From the IMG/VR virus record IMGVR_UViG_3300024358_000055, positions 1 to 25,475 of that record: a DNA stretch of 25,475 nt. One strand, 5' to 3'. The translations under genes and the position numbers were made by a program. Origin of the DNA: a virus. Under the pieces are notes generated by a model that ran no database searches, was not told the DNA's origin, and saw only the letters and a list, made by a program, of their open reading frames with translations. Shown here one piece after another: positions 1 to 8,100 of the stretch; the first letter of the stretch is position 1; each line of letters begins with the position of its first letter.

Positions 1-165
1 ATTGACCGTCCCGGTCAGGTCAACCCCATGACCATCGTGCACATCTGTGGGAGCCAAACCGAACGCCGCGCCTATGCGATGCTTCGGGGGAACGTATCCA
101 ACCACCAACAAATCATTGATTTGTACCGACAAGAAATTTCTTCTGTAGATGTTGACAATGTCTAA
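1..165 (+). CDS. SNF2-type DNA helicase, C-terminal end (partial)
   Basis: Frame 1 is open from the window edge to a TAA at 163-165 and encodes 54 residues. They begin with IDRPGQ, then read MTIVHICGSQTERRAYAMLRG and end in a short helix. This matches the last conserved motif of superfamily 2 SNF2/Rad54-like helicases (R-x-x-R-x-GQ, motif VI) and the region after it, where a hydrophobic strand and an E-R pair precede the terminal helix. Such helicases are common in phage replication and recombination blocks and remodel DNA or DNA-protein complexes using ATP. The ATP-binding motifs would lie upstream of the window, so activity cannot be judged. The next gene starts 43 bases downstream behind its own promoter. 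The family call is good; the exact role is unknown. Confidence 0.72.
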   Translation: MDRPGQVNPMTIVHICGSQTERRAYAMLRGNVSNHQQIIDLYRQEISSVDVDNV

Positions 166-179
166 AGTTGTGATATAGT
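152..179 (+). promoter_or_regulatory. Sigma70-like promoter with extended -10
   Basis: A perfect -35 TTGACA (152-157) is followed after 16 bases by TATAGT (174-179, five of six consensus bases). A TG lies one base upstream of the -10 (171-172), giving an extended -10. The expected start is near 186, leaving a leader of about 23 bases before the ATG at 209. The -35 lies in the last codons of the helicase gene. It would drive the small coiled-coil gene and probably the whole rightward replication block. Promoter identity is inferred from sequence alone. Confidence 0.7.
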
Positions 180-208
180 CGGTTTCCCTTTAACCAACGG
201 AGAGTTAG

Positions 209-625
209 ATGAGTGAAGAAAATGAAGTGGCCGAACGGCCAGACCTAGATCGGCTGACGTCGATTTATCTGAAGATTCGAGACAAACGCTCGGAACTCAA
301 GCGCGAGTTTGAGAACGAAGACAAAGACCTCGAAGAGCAACAGAAGATGCTTGCAGAGCAAATGCTGGAATCATGCAAAGAGCTCGGCGCCGACAGCATC
401 AAGACACCACATGGGACGATCATTCGTTCGGTCAAGTCAAAGTACTGGACGGGCGATTGGGATTCTATGTACACCTTCATCAAAGAGCACGACGCGTTCG
501 GCTTACTTGAGAAGCGACTGCACCAAACCAACATGAAGGACTTCCTTCACGAGAACCCCGACGTCATGCCCATGGGCTTGAATGTTGAAAACGAATACAC
601 CATCGTCGTTAGACGTGCTAAATAA
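209..625 (+). CDS. Conserved phage protein with N-terminal coiled coil (unknown function)
   Basis: This 138-residue protein starts at an ATG preceded by GGAGAG seven bases upstream. Residues 12-58 are a highly charged helix rich in E, K, R and L, likely a coiled coil. A compact C-terminal part (about 60-138) follows, containing a PHGTIIRS strand and aromatic residues in SKYWTGDWDSMYTF. A long helix followed by small beta strands beginning at an H-G-T-I-type turn recalls the layout of Gam-like DNA-end-binding proteins, but I see no diagnostic motif. It is the first gene behind the promoter at 152-179 and sits between an SNF2 helicase and a candidate ssDNA-binding protein, so a DNA-metabolism role is plausible but inferred only. 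Confidence 0.85.
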   Translation: MSEENEVAERPDLDRLTSIYLKIRDKRSELKREFENEDKDLEEQQKMLAEQMLESCKELGADSIKTPHGTIIRSVKSKYWTGDWDSMYTFIKEHDAFGLLEKRLHQTNMKDFLHENPDVMPMGLNVENEYTIVVRRAK

Positions 626-638
626 CTGGAGAAATGAA

Positions 639-857
639 ATGAGTGACCTATTTGGATGCGCGGTTGAAACCGTCAAATACGACTACGAAAAACACACGGG
701 CCACGTATATGTGCCTATTGGCAACTGCACAGATATGAAGGGAACTATTGAGTTCTTTAAGAACGCTTTTCCTCACGTCGTGCACATCATAACGTGGTGT
801 GACTGGGAACTTGATACACAGTATGTCATCCACAAGGGTGAATGGATTGCAATTTAA
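639..857 (+). CDS. Small hypothetical phage protein (72 aa)
   Basis: I chose the ATG at 639 because GGAG lies nine bases upstream. An in-frame ATG at 582 would overlap the previous gene and lacks a good ribosome-binding site. The product is a small soluble protein of mixed alpha/beta composition with no membrane segment. It has three cysteines, at about residues 7, 30 and 54, and ends in a short WDWELDTQYVIHKGEW-like aromatic stretch. I do not recognise a family. It lies 13 bases after the coiled-coil gene and 13 bases before the four-cysteine gene, so it is co-transcribed with the replication block. Confidence 0.75.
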   Translation: MSDLFGCAVETVKYDYEKHTGHVYVPIGNCTDMKGTIEFFKNAFPHVVHIITWCDWELDTQYVIHKGEWIAI

Positions 858-870
858 ACGGAGAAACTAA

Positions 871-1758
871 ATGAGTAACATCGCACTTTTGAACCAAGAC
901 CTGCCCGACTTCCTGCAAACTGCTGGCGTCAGTGAATTAACCAAAGCCCTCGCTGGCAAGACTGGTGCCAAGCGCATCGTCCCTAAGAACGGCATCTTCC
1001 GCAAGATGGTCGGCGGTGAAGAGATGGGTAAAGTCAAGGGCAACCTTGATGTGGTGATTGTGAACGCATCACCTAAAGTCGGTCGTATCTTCTACGCGAA
1101 GGCATGGACACCCGATGCCGACCCAAGCGCACCCGACTGCTTCTCTAACGATGGCGTGTCTCCTGATGCTGGTGCTAGCGCACCCCAAGCTAGCCGTTGC
1201 GACACATGCGCACAGAACATCAAAGGCTCTGGCCAAGGTACCTCGAAGGCTTGCCGCTACTCACGCCGCATCGCTGTGAACTTGGTGGAAGATTTTGGTA
1301 CTTCTTTGGAAGGCGAAGTCTATCAGTTGAACTTGGCATCGAAGTCATTGTTCGGTGAAGGCGTCGGCGACAACTCGCACACCTTTGAAAACTACACCAA
1401 GTACTTGGCCAACAACGGTAAGAGCTTGGACTATGTGGTGACCACATTGAGCTTCAACGAGAACAACGACAACCAGTCTGTTTTGTTTACACCTGCGCGT
1501 TTCATCAACAAGCAAGAGTACGCGGTGACAAGCGAAGCCGCTAAAAAGCCAGAAACCCAAAAGCTGGTGACCATGACTCCATACCAAGCTGACATGGCTG
1601 GTAAACAACAAGCACTCGCTGCACCTGCTGCCGCACCTAAAGCGGAAGAAGCAGTGGCCGAGCCGACCAAGCGCGAAAGCACAAAGGCTGAGAAGCCAAC
1701 CCCAACTGCCAAGAAGGGTTTGGACGACGTGGTCAAAGCTTGGTCTGACGAGGAGTAA
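871..1758 (+). CDS. Four-cysteine phage protein, candidate ssDNA-binding protein
   Basis: This is a 295-residue protein starting at an ATG with GGAG eight bases upstream. A beta-rich core spans about residues 30-235. Inside it lies C90-F-S-N-D-G, then C110-x2-C113, then C128-R-Y-S-R-R, which can form a four-cysteine zinc site. This CF/WSNDG...CxxC...ACRxSRR pattern is widespread in phage replication blocks. The C-terminus (about 245-295) is an Ala/Pro/Lys-rich linker ending in the acidic WSDEE. A beta core with a structural zinc site and an acidic tail resembles phage ssDNA-binding proteins such as T4 gp32 and T7 gp2.5, whose acidic tails recruit partners. That function is inferred from layout and from the neighbouring primase-helicase. 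The pattern match is strong; the SSB assignment is moderate. Confidence 0.85.
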   Translation: MSNIALLNQDLPDFLQTAGVSELTKALAGKTGAKRIVPKNGIFRKMVGGEEMGKVKGNLDVVIVNASPKVGRIFYAKAWTPDADPSAPDCFSNDGVSPDAGASAPQASRCDTCAQNIKGSGQGTSKACRYSRRIAVNLVEDFGTSLEGEVYQLNLASKSLFGEGVGDNSHTFENYTKYLANNGKSLDYVVTTLSFNENNDNQSVLFTPARFINKQEYAVTSEAAKKPETQKLVTMTPYQADMAGKQQALAAPAAAPKAEEAVAEPTKRESTKAEKPTPTAKKGLDDVVKAWSDEE

Positions 1759-1760
1759 GC

Positions 1761-2000
1761 ATGAGCTACGGATACAGCCACCGACTCGTCGAGGCCAACA
1801 AAGCGGCTTCTAATGAGTCGTGGGGCGTACTCCTTGGGCGCAAGTGCATCGAACTCGAAATTCCTGTGGACGTTATTGCTCGGCGACTTGATGTTAGTCG
1901 GGCAACAATTTACAACTGGTTCTGGGGTACCACTACCCCAAGCCGGTCCCACTGCGAACAGATCGAGCGTCTGATTCCTCGCCTCAAGAAACGAAAATAA
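1761..2000 (+). CDS. Small helix-turn-helix DNA-binding protein
   Basis: This 79-residue protein starts two bases after the preceding stop, with GAGGAG inside the end of that gene as its ribosome-binding site. Residues 37-56 (VIARRLDVSRATIYNWFWG and flanks) form a clear helix-turn-helix of the Cro/XRE or resolvase type: a first helix, a short turn at LDVS, then a recognition helix. The C-terminus is basic (RLKKRK). It probably binds a specific DNA site. Candidates are a repressor of the early promoter or a replication-origin factor, since it sits just before the primase-helicase. There is no oligomerisation domain beyond the HTH. Confidence 0.8.
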   Translation: MSYGYSHRLVEANKAASNESWGVLLGRKCIELEIPVDVIARRLDVSRATIYNWFWGTTTPSRSHCEQIERLIPRLKKRK

Positions 2001-2014
2001 ATCCGTGCATTGAC

Positions 2015-2031
2015 GGGGGCTTCGGCCCCCA
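2015..2031 (+). promoter_or_regulatory. TTCG-tetraloop hairpin between HTH and primase genes
   Basis: A GC-only stem (GGGGC / GCCCC, possibly one pair longer) closes on a TTCG loop, giving the extra-stable C(UUCG)G RNA tetraloop. It lies in the roughly 58-base gap between the HTH gene and the primase start. No T-run follows, so it is a poor intrinsic terminator. It more likely protects mRNA ends, sets a processing boundary, or attenuates transcription into the primase gene. Boundaries are good to about one base. Confidence 0.6.
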
Positions 2032-2058
2032 GCTTTGCCGTCTCCAAAAGAAACAGAC

Positions 2059-4926
2059 ATGTCCAACTTTGACTTACTCGACACCGTGCTGCCCCCCGAG
2101 GGACGGTATTGCGTGTTTGGCTATGGGAAGTATCCGGACCAAAAGTTTTACGACACAAGAGAAGAAGCACAAGCCCAAATCGAGCACTTAGTTGCCAACA
2201 AGTTTGACGTGTATTTCGGGTGCGCCAAGTTCGGCCCACTTAACAACCGTAAGCACGACAACGCACAGTTCTTCAAAGCACTGTGGATGGACATTGACTG
2301 TGGCCCGACCAAGGGAGTTCCCGATGAAAAAGGCAAGATTGCTGGATACCTGACACAGCAACTCGGCCTAGACGCGCTAAAAACATTTTGCAAAACGGTG
2401 GGTCTGCCCCGCCCCATCTTGGTTAGTTCTGGCTACGGTGTGCACGCATACTGGCTGTTGGATGCGACCATTGATCGGCGTGATTGGCAACCGCTGTCGA
2501 GCCGACTGCGTGAGTTGTGCGTTGAAAACGGGTTGATTGTTGACGCCTCTGTGTTTGAAGCTTCTCGCGTATTGCGAGTGCCCGGAACATACAACTTCAA
2601 AAAAGAAGAACCGATGGAAGTGACTGTGCTCAACGAGCACACGCAAGTCCTGACCTACGACCAGTGGAAAGAGCTACTCGGCGCACCCGACCCAGTCGAT
2701 GAGCTGCCTGATTTCTTGCCGACCATCAGCCCAATGATGGAAGCCTTGATGCAAAACAAGGTGAAGCGGTTCAAGAACATCATGATTAAGGCGGAGAACG
2801 GTTGCCAGCAACTCAACTACTGCTACCAAAACCAAGACTCTATCGAGGAACCCCTGTGGCGTTCAGCCCTGTCGATTGCTGCGTTCTGCGTGGACAAAGA
2901 CAAAGCGGCGCATATGATGTCAAGCCAGCACCCAGACTACAACCCAGCCGAGGTTGATAAGAAGGTAACCGAGCTGATTGCAAACGCAGGGCCGCACCAC
3001 TGCGCCACGTTCGAGAAGCTGTACCCAAGCGGGTGCGCTGGCTGCCAACACAAAGGCAAGATCAAGTCGCCCATCGTGCTCGGCATCGAGATTGCGCAGG
3101 CTGAGGTGGAAGACGGTGAGTACGTGGTTGAGGTTGAGCCGACTGAAGGCGAAGATGCGGAATTCATGGCGGACACTAATCGCTACCGTATTCCAGAGTA
3201 TCCGTTTCCTTTTTTCCGCGGCGCCAAGGGCGGTATTTGGCGCAAGTCAGAGAGCGACGAGGACGAACCAGCGTTGGTGTACGAGCATGACCTGTATGTA
3301 GTCAAGCGCATGAAAGACCCCGAGCTGGGTGAGATTGCGTTGTTCAGACTGCACCTGCCACACGACGGAGTCAAGGAGTTTGCAATTCCGGCGACGTCCA
3401 TATCTACGAAAGATGAGCTGCGCAAGCAACTGTCACACCATGGTGTGATGGCGACACAAAAACAACATGAGCTGCTGGCGATGTTCGTCGTGGCTTTTAT
3501 GAAGAACCTGCAATATGTGAGGAAGGCAGAAGTTATGAGAACACAGTTTGGATGGGTAGACAACGACAGCAAGTTCATTGTCGGCGACAGAGAAATCACA
3601 AAGGACGGGGTGTTCTATAGCCCGCCCTCAAGCCACACGCAGTCATTCGCCGAGAAGATGGTGCCGACTGGCTCGTTCGATAAGTGGAAAGAAGTGTTCA
3701 ACATGTACGCCCGTGAGGGTCTGGAGCCCAATGCGTTTGCCGCACTGACAGCATTTGGTTCGCCTCTGTTGAAGTTCACTGGCTTGAGTGGCGCGATCAT
3801 CAACGTCATTCACAAGTCGTCGGGCTCGGGTAAGTCAACGGCACTGTTTATGTGTAACAGCGTATGGGGCCACCCCAAAGAGTTGTCGTCCATGTGGAAG
3901 GACACGCTCAACGCAAAGATGATGCGCCTCGGCATCCACAACAACTTGCCCAACACAATCGACGAGATCACCAACACGAGCGCCATGGAGTTCTCAGACT
4001 TGGCGTACAGCATCTCCCAAGGGCGGGGCAAAGACCGAGTCAAGTCGCACAGCAACGAGCTGCGTGCCAACCACACCAAGTGGAACAACATGACCTTGGC
4101 CTCATCCAACGCCAGCTTCTACGAGAAACTTGGCTCGGCAAAGAACTCACCCGACGGCGAATCCATGCGTCTGCTTGAGTACAAGATTGAGCCCAGCACA
4201 GCGATCAGCGTGGAAGAAGGTAAGCAGATGTTCGACCATCAGATGATGGAGAACTACGGGCACGCTGGTGACATTTACGCCGAGTGGCTCGTCAACAACT
4301 TGGAAGAGGCCGTAGGCCTGTTGCGCCAAATCCAAGCCAAGATCGACAAGCAGGTGCAGTTCACCGCACGGGAGCGCTTCTGGTCAGCTATCGCCGCTTG
4401 CAATATCGCCGGTGGTTTGATTGCCAAGAGCCTCGGCTTGCACGACTACGACATGAAAGCAGTCTACGATTGGTTGATCGGCATGCTCGGCGAGATGCGC
4501 GAAGAGGTGACCCCACCCCAGAGCAGCCCTGTGTCTATGCTCGGCGACTTCATCAACAGCCACATGGTCAACGCTTTGGTGGTTAATGGTGTTGCGGATG
4601 CACGCACGAATATGGAAGCCCTGCCTCTGACCGAACCCAAGGGTGAGTTGTTGCTGCGCTTCGAGCCCGATACCTGCGATCTGTTCGTCACAGCCAAGGC
4701 GTTCAAAGAGTACTGCGTCAAGTATCAAATCCACTACCGCGACGCGCTCAAACAACTGCACAACGAGGGTATCTTCATCGACACCATCAACAAGCGCATG
4801 TCTAAGGGCATGAAGATGAACTCCCCCGCCGTGCGTGCCCTGCACTTCAACACGAAGAACTTTGACAACCTCGTCCCTGTGGAGCCCGAAGCCGATGCAG
4901 ATCGAGACGGTGACGTACCGAATTAA
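2059..4926 (+). CDS. Primase-helicase: AEP-like primase fused to DUF927/SF3-like ATPase
   Basis: This is a 955-residue replication protein. I prefer the ATG at 2059 (MSNFDLLD) to a TTG at 2035, which would begin beside the upstream hairpin. Residues about 55-185 look like an archaeo-eukaryotic-type primase: the D78-I-D80 metal motif, then SSGYGVHAYWLL (123-134) and DASVFEASRVLRVPGTYNF (162-180). A linker contains C315, C326, C329 and H331, a likely zinc-binding set. Residues about 375-800 match the DUF927 helicase-like family: Walker A with G589-S-G-K592-S-T, Walker B-like N-T-I-D635-E636, and a sensor stretch near MTLASSNASFYEKL. The enzyme would unwind DNA and lay primers at the fork. The 3' end overlaps the next gene by 32 bases. 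No frameshift is visible. Confidence 0.88.
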   Translation: MSNFDLLDTVLPPEGRYCVFGYGKYPDQKFYDTREEAQAQIEHLVANKFDVYFGCAKFGPLNNRKHDNAQFFKALWMDIDCGPTKGVPDEKGKIAGYLTQQLGLDALKTFCKTVGLPRPILVSSGYGVHAYWLLDATIDRRDWQPLSSRLRELCVENGLIVDASVFEASRVLRVPGTYNFKKEEPMEVTVLNEHTQVLTYDQWKELLGAPDPVDELPDFLPTISPMMEALMQNKVKRFKNIMIKAENGCQQLNYCYQNQDSIEEPLWRSALSIAAFCVDKDKAAHMMSSQHPDYNPAEVDKKVTELIANAGPHHCATFEKLYPSGCAGCQHKGKIKSPIVLGIEIAQAEVEDGEYVVEVEPTEGEDAEFMADTNRYRIPEYPFPFFRGAKGGIWRKSESDEDEPALVYEHDLYVVKRMKDPELGEIALFRLHLPHDGVKEFAIPATSISTKDELRKQLSHHGVMATQKQHELLAMFVVAFMKNLQYVRKAEVMRTQFGWVDNDSKFIVGDREITKDGVFYSPPSSHTQSFAEKMVPTGSFDKWKEVFNMYAREGLEPNAFAALTAFGSPLLKFTGLSGAIINVIHKSSGSGKSTALFMCNSVWGHPKELSSMWKDTLNAKMMRLGIHNNLPNTIDEITNTSAMEFSDLAYSISQGRGKDRVKSHSNELRANHTKWNNMTLASSNASFYEKLGSAKNSPDGESMRLLEYKIEPSTAISVEEGKQMFDHQMMENYGHAGDIYAEWLVNNLEEAVGLLRQIQAKIDKQVQFTARERFWSAIAACNIAGGLIAKSLGLHDYDMKAVYDWLIGMLGEMREEVTPPQSSPVSMLGDFINSHMVNALVVNGVADARTNMEALPLTEPKGELLLRFEPDTCDLFVTAKAFKEYCVKYQIHYRDALKQLHNEGIFIDTINKRMSKGMKMNSPAVRALHFNTKNFDNLVPVEPEADADRDGDVPN

Positions 4927-5089
4927 CTGGGCTAAGTTCCGGCGCGGCTACTCCTTTTTTGTACCCTGCATTGACCACGAGGCAGCACGGAAGGAGTTAG
5001 CCCGAGTTTGTCGGCGACTGAAGATCAAAGTTCTAACCAAGGTGACCATCGAAGATGGCATCAAAGGATTGCGCGTCTGGAGGGAATGA
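4895..5089 (+). CDS. Small basic phage protein (64 aa), overlaps primase end
   Basis: The ATG at 4895 has GGAG about ten bases upstream. The gene overlaps the end of the primase-helicase gene by 32 bases in another frame, which suggests translational coupling. The product (MQIETVTYRINWAKFRRGYS to GLRVWRE) is small, basic and mixed alpha/beta, with strands around TVTYRINW and KVLTKVTIEDGIKGLRVW and a helix at DHEAARKELARVCRRLK. This looks like a small nucleic-acid-binding fold. Similar short proteins are common in phages, but I know of no established function. It is the last gene before the terminator at 5135-5160. Confidence 0.78.
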   Translation: MQIETVTYRINWAKFRRGYSFFVPCIDHEAARKELARVCRRLKIKVLTKVTIEDGIKGLRVWRE

Positions 5090-5114
5090 CATAAACTAAC
5101 CACGGTTGTTTCAT
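5061..5114 (-). other. Possible 17-codon mini-ORF with strong ribosome-binding site
   Basis: On the minus strand an ATG at 5114 is preceded by GAGGAG at ideal spacing (five bases) and opens a 17-residue frame (MKQPWLVYVIPSRRAIL) ending in TGA at 5061. It lies just past the end of the late operon and runs antisense to the last codons of the 64-residue gene. The good Shine-Dalgarno sequence is the only support. It may be chance, or a tiny late peptide translated from read-through of the hairpin. Confidence 0.2.
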
Positions 5115-5134
5115 GGTTCTCCTCTGAGACTTTA

Positions 5135-5160
5135 TGCCCCGCCTAGTGCGGGGCATTTTT
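5135..5160 (+). terminator. Intrinsic terminator ending the rightward replication block
   Basis: The stem TGCCCCGC (5135-5142) pairs with GCGGGGCA (5148-5155) around a 5-base CTAGT loop and is followed by TTTTTT. This is a textbook rho-independent terminator for + strand transcription. The T-run overlaps the TAA stop (5160-5162) of the convergent giant gene. Read leftward the same hairpin lacks a proper U-tract, so it would be weaker for the late transcript. Confidence 0.9.
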
Positions 5161-8100
5161 TATTCCTTTGCTGTCTGTGCTTCGCGTTCCAGCTTCTTGG
5201 AGCTCGGCTCAAGGATTTCGATGAGCTGCGGATAGAACTTCTTGTCGATGGGGAAGCCACGATCAGACTTGATCTTGCGCTCCATTTGTTTCTTCAGCGA
5301 AGCCGACATGTCATCGCCACTGATAGAGTTAATGGGGTTCTTTGAGTTGAACTTGAAGATGTTCTCAAACGCTTTGCCCACGTCTTCGTCACTGCCCTTG
5401 TCCATCTCCAACTCTAGGCGGTCAAGCAGGGAGGTGCGCTCACGCTTAACTTTCAATACCTCGCCTTGGAGTTTGAAGATAGCCTCGCGTCGTGCTTGGA
5501 GCCCTTCGGTTGCAAAGCCCAGTGACTGCGCAATGAGCTGGCCTTGAGTGAACTCATCCTTGTCCTTGATGATCGCACCAGAAGTAGTGGTTGCACCTTC
5601 TATACCGTAGCGTGTCGCAGTCATCGGCGCACGGAAGATAGCAGGCATCAGAGTCTCCATACCTTGGAAAATCTTGCCTTGGTTGAAGTAGTCCACCGCC
5701 TTGGGAATTTGTTTGACAAACAGCGATGCACCGGGGCCGACCAAAGACATGAAGTAGTCTTGCACTTCCGCAGAAGCAGTAGCGCCTTCTTTTACTTCGG
5801 GGAACCACATGTTGTTCATCGACAAGCTGCTGCTAATGTCGTAGCCGGTTAGCGCGGCAATTAAGCCACGGTCAAGCAGTTCATCGAGCGTGTGGTCGCC
5901 GACCTTCACATTACCGAAAGTCTTAGGCAGCCAGATGTTGCGGAACCAGAACTCCAAGTCGCGGCCTTCCAACGGATCGTCCTCATCGTCACCACGCAAA
6001 CCATTCAAGATGCCTTGTGCGATACCCATAGCAAAACTAATACCGGGGATACCAACCATGCCAGCCAGTGCGTAAGACATCATGAGCGAGCCGATGAGCT
6101 GCTGTGCGGCTTCTTTACGAACTTGTCGGTCCGACTCCAACGAAATGGCACGGTAGAAGTTACGCATGAAGTAAGTAGTCACAAACGCAGGGAACATCTT
6201 GAACTGGAACAACGAACGGCCCAACGGCTTGTGCGCATCCAACAGCACTCTATGTTCTTGGTCCGCCAGCAAACCACGTGGGCGGTTTGAAGCGTGATAG
6301 TTACCCAACGCCTCGTGGCTTTCTTGCTCGGCTAAACGCAGGGCTTGCTCGTGCGTCTTGCCTTTTTCTCTATTCAAGCGATACGAAGTCATGAACGTCA
6401 GCTCACGAATCATGCGCTCGGCATGGTGGAACAACGCAGTCATAGCGTTGCCGGTACCACGGAGAACCTTACGCGCTGTGCTCTGGTTGAGAGCAGTTGC
6501 TTCGTTGCGACGGTTGCCCAAGTCGTAGGCCAGTGTGGTTTCGCTGATGCCATGGTCGAGCATGTATTGCGCAGCGCGCTTCTCGTCAGCGGTCAAACTT
6601 GTCAGGTTGGACATAGTCGGCATCATAACTTTGCCATCTTTGTCGGTGATGCCCAAACCGTTGAAGATGTTCAGTGACTTACCCAGAGCCGCAGCAGTCT
6701 TGACCATGCCGTGTTTGGACGACAGCACAGGAGCTACGAAGATAGGGATAGCTGTGAACTGAGACACCATGGTCTTGATCGAAGTCATCAGCCACAAGAA
6801 CGCCGACTTGTTAATCAAGTTGGAAGCTGCAAAACCAATGCTGCTTTCTGGGTCAGGGCGAACTTGTTGCTCTGTGCGAATACGCATTTCGGTGACGAAC
6901 TCACCCAAACGTGCCTTGTCGGGGTTGCCTTGCAACGAAGATTGCGCACGCTCAATCTGGTTCATGATGCGTGGGCCGTATTTCAAGCGAGCCAACTGGC
7001 TAGCCGAGTCTGTACCAGACACCACGAAGTTGCGGTGAATGTCGCCACCAAAACCAGCCTTACCTTGACGGTGCATGTACTTGCGGCGGAAGCTGCGCTC
7101 TGGGAGCGTGTGCAGGTACAACTGATAAATCTCGTCCTTGAGCTTGTCAGCATCTCCAATGATTTTGTCCCCAACAACGTTTCCAAAGTCATCCACAATA
7201 GAAGAACTTCTGGAGCCGGAGTCAATGGTCTCAAAGATTTCCTTGAGCATGGCGCTCGCATCCATGTCTTGTTTGCGGGCGTTGGTCAAATCGTTACCGG
7301 AGTCAATGTCTCCGTCTTCAATCATCTTTTCAAGGGTGCGTGTATCTCCAGACTCATTGAGTTGACGCACGCGGGCGCGCAAGAAACGCTCTCGGTCGAA
7401 AGCGCTCTCAAACATTTGGAATTCACCGCTCTTGCCTTTGCCGACGCGAGCCCAGTACTGACCGTAGCGCATCAGTGGGAAGTACGGATACAGCTTCTTA
7501 CCTTCTTCGTACATCTTTCTGATCGACGCCATGAGTCGAACTTTGGCTTCTTTTGGTAGCTTCGACTGATTAATCTGCTCTTCCAGCAGCATGTGATACA
7601 GCTCGTGATTCTGTTTATAGAAGTCACGCACCTCGGTGTACAACTGCTTGCTTGTATCAGTCAGGCCGTTCCACAACTTGTCGAGTCGTGGGTTAGGAGT
7701 AGTGGCAGTGCTTGGGTCGTAGGACGACAACGTGGTGGCGTGCATCACGTTGGCCAGCTTCTGGTATTGGTCCGCATCTTTAGAAGCCAACTCTTGGAGT
7801 CGGTCGGCGACCTTAATCATGGCGTTCGTGCGCTTGTTACGCATCGCGCTCATGTCACTGATACCTTGCCATGCCTCTGTGATGCCCTTGATACCGAGGC
7901 GATCAGCCCAAGCCACAATGGTTTCTGTTTGCAACGCTGGGAGCAACTGCTGCAAAGACTTGAGGGTGAAGGACTTCCAGCCCGACACCATCACATCGAC
8001 AAACTCGTTCTGGTCACGCAACTTGGTCAAGTCGGTGATGGTCTCGTTGCGGATGCTGTCGGCGAGATTGGACTTCTGCAACTTAACGGTAAGCGCATCC

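Noticed and set aside
1431-2084. Minus-strand open frame (217 codons) across the SSB-like and HTH genes
   Set aside because: It is antisense to two tightly packed genes with good starts and shows low-complexity Ser/Ala composition.
5095-5125. Weak inverted repeat AACCA...TGGTT before the terminator
   Set aside because: Only five base pairs with an 11-base loop; not enough to support a structure or operator.
6711-7559. Long plus-strand open frame (282 codons) opposite the giant virion protein
   Set aside because: It is antisense to a well-supported gene, shows no domain pattern and has no convincing ribosome-binding site. Such frames arise from the codon bias of the coding strand.
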